Shown piece after piece: positions 1-7,382 of a DNA stretch of 64,000 nt; position 1 is the stretch's first letter; each line of letters begins with the position of its first letter. The stretch is from Mesobacillus harenae. GTDB lineage: Bacteria > Bacillota > Bacilli > Bacillales > Cytobacillaceae. The notes beneath the pieces were generated by a model, which saw only the letters and a list, made by a program, of their open reading frames with translations, searched no databases and had not been told where the DNA came from. The position numbers were made by a program, and so were the translations under genes. The stretch lies in contig NZ_JABUNR010000008.1 of the NCBI RefSeq assembly GCF_013343715.1, positions 62,001-126,000 of the forward strand, written 5' to 3'.

Positions 1-16
1 TATAAAAGAAATCTTT

Positions 17-44
17 GTGGTATTTTTTGGATACCACTTTTTTT
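17..44 (+). terminator. Rho-independent terminator
   Basis: Perfect 7-bp stem GTGGTAT / ATACCAC with a 7-nt loop followed by seven T. It ends a plus-strand gene that lies left of the window. Confidence 0.8.
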
Positions 45-80
45 GTGTATATTACCAAACATTCATAAAAGCTGCGCCTA

Positions 81-118
81 GTTATTGGACGGTAGAACTT
101 TATTGCCGAACAATAACA
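81..118 (+). promoter_or_regulatory. Inverted-repeat leader before the winged-helix gene
   Basis: GTTATTG at 81-87 is matched by CAATAAC at 112-118, and a tighter palindrome TTATTG-ccgaa-CAATAA lies at about 101-117. It sits 20-60 nt upstream of the start at 141, a fitting place for an operator, but no regulator is known. The decamer GCTGCGCCTA just before it (71-80) recurs at about 2402. Confidence 0.35.
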
Positions 119-140
119 AGGATAAAGGAGCGCAAAGTAA

Positions 141-584
141 ATGAGAAAAGTATTTAATAAATCCAGGCTGCAAGAGAACGGAGAAAAGTTTATACCGCTG
201 CCATCGAACCTTCGCCACTATGTGTATATGAATAACTATAAGGCGGAAATGAGCTTTCTTTATGGACTTATCGTGGATTATTACAACGTCGAAAAGGGTT
301 ATGCGTTTCCAAGTATCTACCAACTTGCCAAGGACTACGGAAAAAGCGAGAAGACAGTAGGCGAGCATTTAAAGGTACTTAAGAAAGTAGGGCTAATCGA
401 CGTATTTGAGAGCTCAAGGGGCAAAGTAAACTTCTATAAGCCGCTCGTACCTCTTACGCAAGAAGAATTCTTCGCAAAATACCCAATTGCTGCGGAAAAC
501 TTCGAAAAAAGGGAGAATGCTACAAGGAAAAAAGTTAATGACGACTTGTTCCGGTTATGGGCGGCAGAAGCAAAAAGCAAGTAG
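141..584 (+). CDS. Winged-helix DNA-binding protein, replication-initiator or regulator type
   Basis: A 147-aa basic protein. Residues about 50-100 form a helix-turn-helix/winged-helix segment (SIYQLAKDYGKSEKTVGEHL, then a helix KVLKKVGLI and a beta wing), the pattern used by plasmid and phage replication initiators and by helix_turn_helix_36-type proteins of Bacillus mobile elements. The C-terminal third is charged and probably helical. The start ATG follows AAGGAG at about 125. It is the first complete gene of the element end. DNA binding is well supported; whether it acts in replication or in regulation is open. No membrane segments or signal peptide are seen. Confidence 0.65.
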   Translation: MRKVFNKSRLQENGEKFIPLPSNLRHYVYMNNYKAEMSFLYGLIVDYYNVEKGYAFPSIYQLAKDYGKSEKTVGEHLKVLKKVGLIDVFESSRGKVNFYKPLVPLTQEEFFAKYPIAAENFEKRENATRKKVNDDLFRLWAAEAKSK

Positions 585-733
585 TGTAAATTCGTTATGC
601 GGGGGAAGTGAAAAGTTAAGATCAAGAAGGTGTTTTAGGGTACTTCTTACAGTAAAACTAGGTGCCGGTACTTGTATCTTCTACACGTAAACTATAATTA
701 TTTAACGACATTTATTAAACTAAAATTATTAAC

Positions 734-774
734 GATATTTAGTGTTAACTAAATATCCAGTAGCTAAAGCTACT
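734..774. repeat. Two consecutive perfect hairpins
   Basis: 734-757 is a perfect inverted repeat with 10-bp arms (GATATTTAGT / ACTAAATATC, loop GTTA). 759-774 is a second one with 6-bp arms (AGTAGC / GCTACT, loop TAAA). Neither is followed by a T tract, so simple terminators are unlikely; operators or processing sites are possible. Confidence 0.6.
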
Positions 775-844
775 AGGCTAATACATGCGTATTATCCTAA
801 AGTTTTTAAAAAAAGAAAAGGCATATAAAAACAAAAACGCATGC

Positions 845-1063
845 CTATACAATAGAAAGAGATATAATAAGAACGATAGAAGCGATAAAGGCCAGAGTAG
901 AGTACAGGACAACGCTGCCGTAACGACAGGTCGCACAGCTGGATATTAAGTCCGCTATACCTAATAAAAAGTATGCGTAAAAGAGCAAATAATCGTAAAA
1001 TATACCGCAAATAATCACACTATATGCGTACCTAATAGTAGGGAAGTACCTAACACTTCCCAT
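845..1063 (-). CDS. Possible small two-helix membrane protein
   Basis: A 72-aa reading frame on the minus strand between two plus-strand genes. It has two clear hydrophobic stretches, residues about 15-37 (IICGIFYDYLLFYAYFLLGI region) and 52-72 (VVLYSTLAFIASIVLIISLS). A weak AGGA lies 9 nt before the ATG. The hydrophobic profile resembles small holin-like or immunity-type proteins of mobile elements, but no family is recognised and Cys/Tyr content is high. This could be a fortuitous frame. The surrounding 585-1135 interval otherwise shows only hairpins and a terminator. Confidence 0.3.
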   Translation of the reverse strand: MGSVRYFPTIRYAYSVIICGIFYDYLLFYAYFLLGIADLISSCATCRYGSVVLYSTLAFIASIVLIISLSIV

Positions 1064-1084
1064 TCATTCGTCCTATTCCGCCTA

Positions 1085-1113
1085 GGGGCTAGTTTTTTAC
1101 TAGCTCCTTTTTT
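1085..1113 (+). terminator. Rho-independent terminator
   Basis: Stem GGGGCTAGT / ACTAGCTCC (one G-T pair), loop of T, then six T. It ends plus-strand transcription coming from the 141-584 gene and isolates the next gene. Confidence 0.75.
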
Positions 1114-1174
1114 ATTTTGTTAACACGATAAATGAGTGACTACTACAAACGTAAAAGACGAAAGGGGCAACAGC

Positions 1175-1444
1175 ATGATCGGAAAACAACTTCAATATAT
1201 CCGCCAAGCATTAAACCTCAGCCAGAACGAAATGGCATACGCACTAGACCTTACCTTAATTACAGTATGGCGTATAGAGACTGGAAGACAAAAGCCGCTG
1301 CCTAAGACAATACGCCATATACAGGAAGTACTTTGCTATGACGAAGAAGATTTGATCGAAATTAACGAGCTACTTGCCGAAAGCGAGAACAGCCGTAGAC
1401 ACGCACGACTAAAAAAGAAGCTACGTGAACAGGCAAACCTATAA
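1175..1444 (+). CDS. XRE-family (Cro/CI-like) transcriptional regulator
   Basis: 89 aa from the ATG at 1175, chosen because AAAGGGG lies 8 nt upstream; an in-frame GTG at 1136 has no such site. Residues about 2-60 form an HTH_3 domain (LSQNEMAYALDLTLITVWRI then ETGRQKP), which binds operator DNA as a dimer. The C-terminus is basic and helical (ARLKKKLREQ). In mobile elements such short XRE proteins usually control lysogeny or excision genes. The partner genes are not in the window. It stands alone between a terminator and a structured intergenic segment. Confidence 0.8.
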   Translation: MIGKQLQYIRQALNLSQNEMAYALDLTLITVWRIETGRQKPLPKTIRHIQEVLCYDEEDLIEINELLAESENSRRHARLKKKLREQANL

Positions 1445-1487
1445 GAATGTAACATTATATGTATAGCAATTATTATTAGAGACCGAT

Positions 1488-1552
1488 TAAATCTATTCGA
1501 GCTAGCACCGTTGCTAACAAGCGGTGAAGGCTGCTAGATAGATCTTATTAAT
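1488..1552 (+). repeat. Structured intergenic leader
   Basis: Nested complementary segments: ATCTAT with ATAGAT outside, CTAGC with GCTAG-like inside, and CACCG / CGGTG at the tip around a TTGCTAACAAG loop. It lies just upstream of the 1583 gene and could be a folded 5' leader. No known riboswitch class fits. Confidence 0.35.
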
Positions 1553-1582
1553 TTAAATCTATTACAGGGGGCTAAGTTATTT

Positions 1583-2323
1583 ATGACTATCGAGACTATA
1601 AGAGATAACTTGGAGAAAGCGCAGCAGGTTAGAGATAATGTATCAGCAGTTATACGTCAGTTCCATATCGTGCCTTACCAAGAGCACCGCGGCAAAGTAA
1701 ACGCTGACCGAATGCTAAGCGAAGAAGGTAAGCAATTCCAGCTGTTAAAGCTGCGGGATAAATTCGAAGTAGAGACTATGAAGGCTCTCTATGAAATGCA
1801 AAAAACGCAAGACCAAGAGGTAATAAACGCACGTAATGCAGCCGAGAAAGTACTCACCCAGCCTCTTCCAAAAGTAAATGACATACATCAGCAGCTATTT
1901 AAGGATAAACTGCAACAAATAAAAGCCAATGTTATGTTTGCGTCTAGTTATAAAAGCGCACTAGAGGCTTTACAAGGACTAACAGACGAAGAAGAACCTG
2001 CACTAGTAAAGCAAGCAACTGAGAGCTTACTAACTCTTTCTAATGAAGTGATAGCTAATGCGACCGGGGAAGACCGCATACAAGCTAAAAGGCAACTAGG
2101 ATCTTTATACAAAGAGTTAGTTAAAAAAGCGCAGCCTAAGGACGCGGAAGAAGCTAAGAAAGCCTTAGAAATGGCTAACAGTATGCTAGCTGCTAACTTA
2201 GTTTCTTCCGTTTTAGTTAGCGCTCTAGGCGAAATAAGCAGGGACTTAGCACGCTTTGCTAACAATCCATATGCGTATATGACAACAAAAAGCGACTTTA
2301 TTAAAAAAGTGAGCATGTACTAA
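1583..2323 (+). CDS. Helical protein of unknown function, mobile-element associated
   Basis: 246 aa, strongly alpha-helical and rich in Ala, Lys, Glu, Gln and Leu, with a long coiled-coil-like middle (residues about 60-200) and no signal peptide. A mildly hydrophobic Ala/Leu/Val segment lies near residues 200-218 (LAANLVSSVLVSALGEI). AGGGGG lies about 15 nt before the ATG. The composition recalls phage scaffold or tail-assembly chaperone proteins, but no family signature is recognised. A terminator follows directly, so it is transcribed as a single gene from the preceding structured leader. Confidence 0.6.
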   Translation: MTIETIRDNLEKAQQVRDNVSAVIRQFHIVPYQEHRGKVNADRMLSEEGKQFQLLKLRDKFEVETMKALYEMQKTQDQEVINARNAAEKVLTQPLPKVNDIHQQLFKDKLQQIKANVMFASSYKSALEALQGLTDEEEPALVKQATESLLTLSNEVIANATGEDRIQAKRQLGSLYKELVKKAQPKDAEEAKKALEMANSMLAANLVSSVLVSALGEISRDLARFANNPYAYMTTKSDFIKKVSMY

Positions 2324-2345
2324 CGAGGACGAGTCAACGAAGATT

Positions 2346-2375
2346 AGGGCGGCGAAAGCTGCTCTCTTTTTTTTG
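2346..2375 (+). terminator. Rho-independent terminator with GAAA tetraloop
   Basis: Stem AGGGCGGC / GCTGCTCT closed by a GAAA loop and followed by a run of T. It terminates the helical-protein gene. Confidence 0.8.
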
Positions 2376-2441
2376 CCCACAAGTACCAAGAATCGATAAG
2401 GGCTGCGCCTATCTTTTCAAACAAAGAAAGAAGGCGAAAAG

Positions 2442-2525
2442 ATGAGGTTAAAAGTAATTGGACTAATTCACAAGCTCATACGCTGTAAAAAGGGTAGGTT
2501 TGCGAGGGGGCTGCGTTATGAGTAA
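2442..2525 (+). CDS. Tiny basic peptide (27 aa), mobile-element end
   Basis: The frame from ATG 2442 encodes a 27-aa very basic peptide (MRLKVIGLIHKLIRCKKGRF then ARGLRYE). AAGGCG lies upstream. It overlaps the start of the next small gene by 8 nt in another frame, an arrangement typical of translational coupling. Function unknown. It may serve as a leader peptide for the following gene. Confidence is limited by its size. Confidence 0.35.
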   Translation: MRLKVIGLIHKLIRCKKGRFARGLRYE

Positions 2526-2661
2526 ACAGCAAGAGCAAGCGAAGCCACAAGCAGAGAAGCGACGACCAAAAGGAACTGTTATCGAGGTTAACAAGCCGAA
2601 CTACAAAGTATGGGCAGAATGCATAATATCGCAATATGTGAGGTATGGGGGAGTTAAATAA
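2518..2661 (+). CDS. Small basic protein (47 aa), mobile-element end
   Basis: ATG 2518 is preceded by GAGGGGG at a good distance. The protein starts with a charged Gln/Lys/Glu/Ala segment and a KRRPKGTVIEVNKPNY stretch, then ends with a YKVWAECIISQYVRYG segment. No family is recognised. Its stop codon lies inside the stem of a terminator (2651-2673), so this is the last gene of the element before the kamA junction. Small proteins in such a position can be excision-related, but nothing in the sequence proves it. Confidence 0.5.
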   Translation: MSKQQEQAKPQAEKRRPKGTVIEVNKPNYKVWAECIISQYVRYGGVK

Positions 2662-2673
2662 CTCTCCTTTTTT
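2651..2673 (+). terminator. Rho-independent terminator at the element edge
   Basis: Perfect stem GAGTT-AAAT-AACTC followed by CTCC and six T. It overlaps the stop codon of the 47-aa gene and prevents read-through from the element into the kamA remnant. Confidence 0.7.
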
Positions 2674-2689
2674 ATTTCCTTTTTATACA

Positions 2690-2710
2690 TCATTTAAAAA
2701 ACGCAGTCCC
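2690..2710. other. Element/chromosome junction (attachment site) inside kamA
   Basis: From GCA at 2703 the frame reads AVPTFVVDAPGGGG, the conserved lysine-aminomutase segment; the codons just before (HLKN) do not fit the family. The recombination core should therefore lie within or next to 2690-2710. The core bases cannot be defined without the other end of the element. Confidence 0.6.
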
Positions 2711-3137
2711 AACGTTCGTCGTCGATGCACCAGGCGGCGGAGGGAAAATCGCATTGCAGCCAAATTACCTGATATCACAAAGTCCTGAAAAGGTGGTTTT
2801 AAGAAACTTTGAAGGGGTGATTACCTCTTATCCGGAGCCCGAAAATTATGTGGCCGGGCAGGCTGATGATTATTTCAGCAATATTTACCCTGACTACGAA
2901 AAGAAAAAGTCGAACGTGGGAATTGCGGCTGTTATGAATGACAGCAAATTCAACTTGGTACCGAAAGATCTGCAACGATTGGATAGAAGACAAAGTTACC
3001 AGGAAGACCCAAATTACTCTTCACTTAAGGATAAACGTGAAAAACGTGATGAGCTGAAGGAAAAGAAATTTATTTCCCAGCAGCAAAAAATGACCGAATC
3101 TGGTGATCAGGAAAAAGTACCAGGGGGTGATGAGTAG
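2703..3137 (+). pseudogene. kamA: Lysine 2,3-aminomutase, 3' fragment split by the element
   Basis: The frame from 2703 gives about 145 C-terminal residues of KamA/YodO: AVPTFVVDAPGGGGKIALQP, then LRNFEGVITSYPEPENY and a charged tail (LKDKREKRDELKEKKF) ending at TAG 3137. KamA is a radical SAM, PLP and [4Fe-4S] enzyme converting L-lysine to L-beta-lysine; the SAM-binding CxxxCxxC part and most of the barrel are missing here. No ribosome binding site precedes a possible TTG at 2754. The 5' part presumably lies beyond the left end of the element. In B. subtilis kamA belongs to the sporulation sigma-E regulon, so excision could rebuild it in the mother cell. Confidence 0.85.
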
Positions 3138-3428
3138 GTGAATCCTATGGATATTTCATGCGAGTGGTGTGGAGGCAAAGCTAGTAACGGAGAAAACACA
3201 GTTTATTGGGAACTGCCTGATGGGTCAAGGGCTATAGAAATTACGATGACACCAGCTGTTGATTGCGGGGAATGTGAGATGGTGTACCAGAATGAAGATA
3301 TAATTAAAGAAATTGAGGATCAGTTGTTTTTGGTGGATACGAAGAAGATTAGTAGTTCGGTAGGATTTAAGGAACTAATGGAATTACCCAGGTTGTTGAA
3401 GAGGAATTATTTTGATTTTTCTTCTTAA
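3138..3428 (+). CDS. yokU: YokU-family zinc-finger protein
   Basis: 96 aa starting at GTG 3138, immediately after the kamA stop, with GGGGGTGATG upstream in the kamA tail. Two CxxC pairs (CEWCGG near residue 6 and CGECE near 47) form a YgiT-type zinc ribbon. The YWELPDGSRAIEITMTPAV core and the EIEDQLFLVDTKK helix match the YokU family as I know it, which accompanies kamA in Bacillus. Function unknown. The direct coupling to kamA suggests co-expression, which the upstream insertion would interrupt. A terminator follows. Confidence 0.75.
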   Translation: MNPMDISCEWCGGKASNGENTVYWELPDGSRAIEITMTPAVDCGECEMVYQNEDIIKEIEDQLFLVDTKKISSSVGFKELMELPRLLKRNYFDFSS

Positions 3429-3448
3429 AAATACCCCCATTAATAATA

Positions 3449-3472
3449 GGCACTCAGAAATGGGTGTCTTTT
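3449..3472 (+). terminator. Rho-independent terminator after yokU
   Basis: Stem GGCACTC / GGGTGTC (seven pairs, two G-T) with a 6-nt loop, then TTTTA. From here to 3772 the DNA is AT-rich and I see no gene. Confidence 0.65.
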
Positions 3473-3772
3473 ATCATGTCTGTGTGTTTAATGTGAAATA
3501 ATTTGCTTTATAAAGGGAGTTTACTTGAACGAGGATTTTTATGGTGATTCTTAGCTTAAGCCCTACTTTATTTAATCACTTAATCCTTTCTAATCTGATG
3601 TATAAGCGATAATTTTAAAAGTTTAAAGTATAGAGCATATCTTTAAATAAAGAATGCTTTTTATTTGAGTAGAAACAAAGCCTAATAATAAAAATTTTAT
3701 AATAATTAATAAATATTTATTGTAAAACAATAAATTATATATTAAAATCAAATAAATAAGTGAGGTGCTTAT

Positions 3773-4255
3773 ATGGAAAAAGTTACAACGTTGTTTTTAA
3801 AAATAGCAGTTATTCTTTTAGGAGTCCCGGTTCTCGGTCTGTGCATCTTTTTGGTGCCTGACCTGGCAGATCTTTCAGCAAAACTGCTTCCAGAGTTTTC
3901 TTTTATAAAATATTTCGTTCTCATCGTTTTTGATGGTTCGGCGATACCTTTTTACTTTGCCTTGTATCAGGCCTTCAAACTCTTACGCTATATTGATAAA
4001 AATAAATCTTTCTCTAATTTATCTGTAAAAGCTTTAAAGAAAATTAAATTCTGTGCAATCACAATCAGCATTCTACATGTGTTAGTTTTACCGCTTTACT
4101 ATATCTTTGCGGAAATAGACAATGCACCAGGAGTTATCTTTGTCGGAATGGCTGTTCCTTTTGCTTCGATGGTTATCGCAGTCTTTGCTGCTGTTCTCCA
4201 AAAACTTTTACAAGAAGCAATAGATATTAAATCAGAAAATGATTTAACAGTGTGA
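3773..4255 (+). CDS. DUF2975 integral membrane protein (YoaS-like)
   Basis: 160 aa with four predicted transmembrane helices (about residues 8-28, 43-65, 92-115 and 121-145) and the KLLRYIDKNKSFSNLSVKAL loop typical of DUF2975. GAGGTG lies before the ATG. The next gene, 10 nt downstream, encodes a small XRE regulator; the DUF2975-XRE pair is a recurrent two-gene unit (B. subtilis yoaS-yozG is, to my recollection, the same arrangement). The membrane partner may sense a signal and modulate the regulator, but the ligand is unknown. Confidence 0.8.
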   Translation: MEKVTTLFLKIAVILLGVPVLGLCIFLVPDLADLSAKLLPEFSFIKYFVLIVFDGSAIPFYFALYQAFKLLRYIDKNKSFSNLSVKALKKIKFCAITISILHVLVLPLYYIFAEIDNAPGVIFVGMAVPFASMVIAVFAAVLQKLLQEAIDIKSENDLTV

Positions 4256-4265
4256 GGTGTAAACA

Positions 4266-4481
4266 ATGGCAATTATAATTAATATTGACGTAATGCTTGC
4301 GAAAAGGAAAATGAGCGTAACAGTACTTTCGGAGAAGGTTGGGATAACAATGGCGAACCTTTCTATATTAAAAAATGGAAAGGCAAAAGCAATTCGATTC
4401 TCTACTTTAGAGGCAATTTGTAAGGCTTTAGAATGTCAGCCGGGAGATATTTTAGAATACAAAATTGATGAAGACAGTTAA
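4266..4481 (+). CDS. YozG-like small XRE transcriptional regulator
   Basis: 71 aa, essentially a single HTH_26 Cro/CI domain: KRKMSVTVLSEKVGITMANL, then ILKNGKAKAIRFSTLEAICK and ALECQPGDILEY. GAGGTG precedes the ATG. It lies 10 nt after the DUF2975 gene and the two are surely co-transcribed. DNA binding is clear; the regulon is unknown, autoregulation of the pair being the usual case. The 415-aa membrane protein downstream starts only 47 nt later and may be part of the same unit. Confidence 0.85.
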   Translation: MAIIINIDVMLAKRKMSVTVLSEKVGITMANLSILKNGKAKAIRFSTLEAICKALECQPGDILEYKIDEDS

Positions 4482-4528
4482 TCAATATAGAGGGAACTTA
4501 CTATACAGTTATTAAGGGAGGTAAAACT

Positions 4529-5776
4529 ATGGACATTAACAATTTGATTATTAAAAATATGGCTAACTCTCATGAACTTGAGAGAATGTATAGAAAAGAC
4601 CCCAAAGCTTTTAAAAGGTCATTTTCACACGCATGGGAACAAAATCCTGATTCTCAGGTTCTTGGTGTTTGGTATGAAAGGCTGTATTTCAAGGAGGCGA
4701 CCAAAACAGAAAAATCTCCCTTGCTTCAAAGAGGTTTCATATTCATGGGCATGTTGGCCATTTTGGCCGGGATATGCACCAGGATTATCTTCCATTTTGT
4801 TGAACAGGAAGCAATTGCTCCAATTAACCTGGCTTTTGGTATAATTCCCTTTATTACGGCCTATTTTGTTTACAATAATACTCCAAGAAAGAGTATTATT
4901 TATTCCCTTGCAGCGTTGTTCCTAATTTCAGGATTTTATCTTAATTTGCTTCCGTTAAATTATAAAGACAGTATTATCCTTGTTTATTTACACTTTCCCG
5001 TATTCCTATGGGTATTGGTAGGGTTAGCATTTACAGGAAATGAATATTCAAAAGGTAGTACAAGATTAGCCTATATTAAATTTAATTTGGAATATTGTAT
5101 TCTCTACGCCAGCATGGCAGTTAGCGGAATGGTTCTGGCGGCACTAACCATGCAGTTATTTAGCTTTATTGGCTTGGATATAGAGGACTTTTATTTTAGT
5201 AATGTAGTTTTATTTGGTGCTTCCGCTCTCGCTATTGTGGCTGCATATCTTGTATCAATGAATCTTAAACTTGCTAAAAATATTACACCATATATAGCTA
5301 AGATTTTTAGTCCCCTTGTCCTGATCACATTGTTGGTCTATCTTATAACGGTGATATGGGTCGGAAAAAATCCATTCTTGGATCGAAACTTTTTGATAGC
5401 CTTCAATGGAATACTCCTTGGTATATTGGCAATTACCATATTTTCCATTACTGAAAGTGAATCTGACGAGAAAAAGAACATTTCTCATTATATAAATTTT
5501 GCCTTAATTGCTCTTGCACTTATCATTGATAGTGTAGCTTTGTCAGCCATTGTTTTCAGACTTTCTACTTTTGGGATTACGCCTAATAGACTTGCTGTTT
5601 TAGGAGTAAACATACTTATCTGGGCAAATCTAATTTGGATTATGCTCTCATATATGCGTTATCTACAAAACAAATCAGGGCCTTCAGATATTCAAGATGC
5701 CATTACTAAGTATTTGCCGGTCTACGGACTTTGGGCAGCTTTTGTTACATTTTTATTTCCTATAATTTTTAATTAA
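4529..5776 (+). CDS. DUF4153-like polytopic membrane protein
   Basis: 415 aa. The soluble N-terminus (about 1-65, ending AWEQNPDSQVLGVWYERLYF) is followed by about ten to eleven hydrophobic helices up to the end, where YLPVYGLWAAFVTFLFPIIF closes the protein. The N-terminal motif and the final PVY-W-A-FP segment are what I associate with DUF4153 proteins. GGGAGG lies 8 nt before the ATG. Its position 47 nt after the XRE gene suggests an operon with the DUF2975/XRE pair. Function unknown; family assignment from memory, moderate confidence. Confidence 0.65.
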   Translation: MDINNLIIKNMANSHELERMYRKDPKAFKRSFSHAWEQNPDSQVLGVWYERLYFKEATKTEKSPLLQRGFIFMGMLAILAGICTRIIFHFVEQEAIAPINLAFGIIPFITAYFVYNNTPRKSIIYSLAALFLISGFYLNLLPLNYKDSIILVYLHFPVFLWVLVGLAFTGNEYSKGSTRLAYIKFNLEYCILYASMAVSGMVLAALTMQLFSFIGLDIEDFYFSNVVLFGASALAIVAAYLVSMNLKLAKNITPYIAKIFSPLVLITLLVYLITVIWVGKNPFLDRNFLIAFNGILLGILAITIFSITESESDEKKNISHYINFALIALALIIDSVALSAIVFRLSTFGITPNRLAVLGVNILIWANLIWIMLSYMRYLQNKSGPSDIQDAITKYLPVYGLWAAFVTFLFPIIFN

Positions 5777-6066
5777 AAAGGCGCTGTTTATGTATTGAAA
5801 GGGGTATCCTTCAAAACGTATAACACTTTAGAATGATATTATGCAGCTTTTAATACAAGTCACGTAGTTTTGATTTATCTTCATTATTAAAGTTTTAAAA
5901 GGGATTTAACAGGGCTATCGCTTTTAACAATTTGTGTAGGATCGTTAAAAATTCTCTTTCATCGAATAACGAGGCAGAGCAATGCAATAAAAAGATAATT
6001 AAAAAGTTGTTTTTCTATGCAAGTCTATTGAAGCAAGCTGTTAAATGTAGCATCTGGAGGAGCAAT
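5777..6066. other. Intergenic stretch without a gene
   Basis: About 290 bases between the membrane protein and the decayed phosphodiesterase. AT-rich, frames broken by stops, no tRNA-like fold, no convincing promoter or terminator. I see nothing functional in it. Confidence 0.5.
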
Positions 6067-6863
6067 ATGAAGAAGTTAAAACGAAAATTAAAAGGGTTTT
6101 TATTTTTATATTTATTTTATTGGCTTTTATGTACCTGAATAACACAGTGTTATTTACGAAAAATAGTAACAGAGAACCTTTATTGCTGGCTCATCGCGGA
6201 ATGGCACAGACTTTCATTATGGAAGGAATTACAGCTGAAACATGCACAGCAGAGAGAATTTACGAACCTGACCATCCATTTTTAGAAAACTCAATATCTT
6301 CAATGGAAGCTGCTTTTGAGGCAGGAGCAGATATTGTAGAGTTTGATGTTTTTCACGATTGGATACTAGAGTGTAGAACAGATGGAGAAGGAGTAATAAG
6401 GGACCATACAATGCAAGGGTAACGACCCAAATGAAGGGGAGCATTTGTCCAACTATCTCACAAAGGTTCCAGATAGTCGGTTAAAAAACCTTTCTGTTTA
6501 TGGTGGGGACAAGCCGATTGCTTCTCTGAAAGAAAAACTACCTGAACTTCGTGTCATGTCTAAGGATACGATGAAAAGTTGCTTTCATACATAGCAGTTG
6601 GTTGGACAGGATATATACCGTCAGCATGCGGAAACACAAAATTGCATATTCCAGAAAAATTCGCTCCATATTTATGGGGATTTTCAAGCAAATTTCTAGT
6701 CAGAATGGATGATGCTAATACAAGAGTAATTCTCGTTGCGGTTGATGGGGGATGGTCAGAAGATTTTGATAAAAAGCAGGATTTAGAACGCCTTCCTAAA
6801 AATTATACAGGTGGTATATGGACTAATCGTATTGATATTATAACCCCTATTTTAGAAGAATAA
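6067..6863 (+). pseudogene. Glycerophosphodiester phosphodiesterase, decayed
   Basis: Pieces of one membrane-anchored GDPD occur in order but in different frames. ATG 6067 (GGAGG upstream) begins a basic plus hydrophobic anchor; a frameshift near 6120-6135 leads to PLLLAHRGMAQTF, ENSISSMEAAFEAGADIVEF. There the catalytic region is short: DV runs directly into FHDW, so several residues usually between EFDV and the FHD histidine are missing. A second deletion of a few tens of residues follows TMQG, and the frame resumes with NDPNEGEHLSNYLTK at 6421. Another frameshift at about 6580 leads to SYIAVGWTGYIPS and TGGIWTNRID at the end. Such a gene cannot make an active enzyme. Confidence 0.85.
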
Positions 6864-6976
6864 TTATCGTGCAAGTTAAACGAATAGATTGTTTTATGTA
6901 GAAAAAGAATAAACCAACCATAGAAATTCAATTTATTGCACAGTACAAAGATACTATGATCAGATAACTATTAAAC

Positions 6977-6998
6977 AGCCCTGGTTACCGGGCTTTTT
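6977..6998 (+). terminator. Rho-independent terminator
   Basis: AGCCC-tggttacc-GGGCT followed by TTTT, downstream of the GDPD pseudogene. It still fits termination of the former gene. Confidence 0.65.
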
Positions 6999-7123
6999 AG
7001 GCTGGAATAGTAAATTTGGAGCTGATTTACAGATGGACGTTGTCTAAACAATCCGTTATAGTAAACGTTAGTAACCAGCTTTCAACAATTCCACAAAATA
7101 TTAAAACAGGCAGGCGTTAATAT

Positions 7124-7345
7124 ATGATGAAAAGCTTTTATCATTTTTTGTTGAAATACCGTCATCCAGAACCAAAGGATGATATTAGCCGCTTTGCAAA
7201 TTCGGCATACGAGGACCATAGCTTCCCAAAAAATTCGGAGGACTATCACGAGCTAAGCTCCTATCTTGAATTGAACGTTCACTATCCAGAAAGTATGGCA
7301 ATTTTCGATGATGCATGGGAGCTTTATCTAATTTCTGAAGGGTAA
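7124..7345 (+). CDS. yozE: YozE-family SAM-like small protein
   Basis: 73 aa, the usual size of YozE (UPF0346). The sequence shows the family signature from end to end: KSFYHFLLKYRHPEPKDDIS, RFANSAYEDHSFPK, DYHELSSYLELN and a final DDAWELYL. YozE proteins fold as a small helical SAM-like domain; their role is unknown although a protein- or DNA-binding function is presumed. The ATG at 7124 is followed by a second ATG, either of which could start. In B. subtilis yozE lies close to kamA and yokU, consistent with this neighbourhood. A terminator follows. Confidence 0.9.
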   Translation: MMKSFYHFLLKYRHPEPKDDISRFANSAYEDHSFPKNSEDYHELSSYLELNVHYPESMAIFDDAWELYLISEG

Positions 7346-7382
7346 TGATGGTTCCTTAGAAAATTAATTAATAAAAATTATT

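Larger units (their letters stand above)
1..2702. mobile_element. One end of an integrated element (prophage- or ICE-like) inserted in kamA
   Basis: The first 2.7 kb differ in style from the rest: short genes for DNA-binding and helical proteins, frequent perfect hairpins, and codon use rich in CTA, TAC and CGTA. The unit stops abruptly at about 2700, where the reading frame becomes the conserved C-terminal part of lysine 2,3-aminomutase with no start of its own. This is what an insertion into kamA looks like from its 3' side. No integrase or structural phage gene lies in this part, so the class of element (prophage, ICE, other) cannot be decided, and the other end lies outside the window. 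Confidence 0.75.

Noticed and set aside
2754..3137. Apparent 127-aa gene starting at TTG 2754
   Set aside because: The same frame continues upstream to 2703 with the conserved KamA sequence and the TTG has no ribosome site; it is the 3' piece of a split gene.
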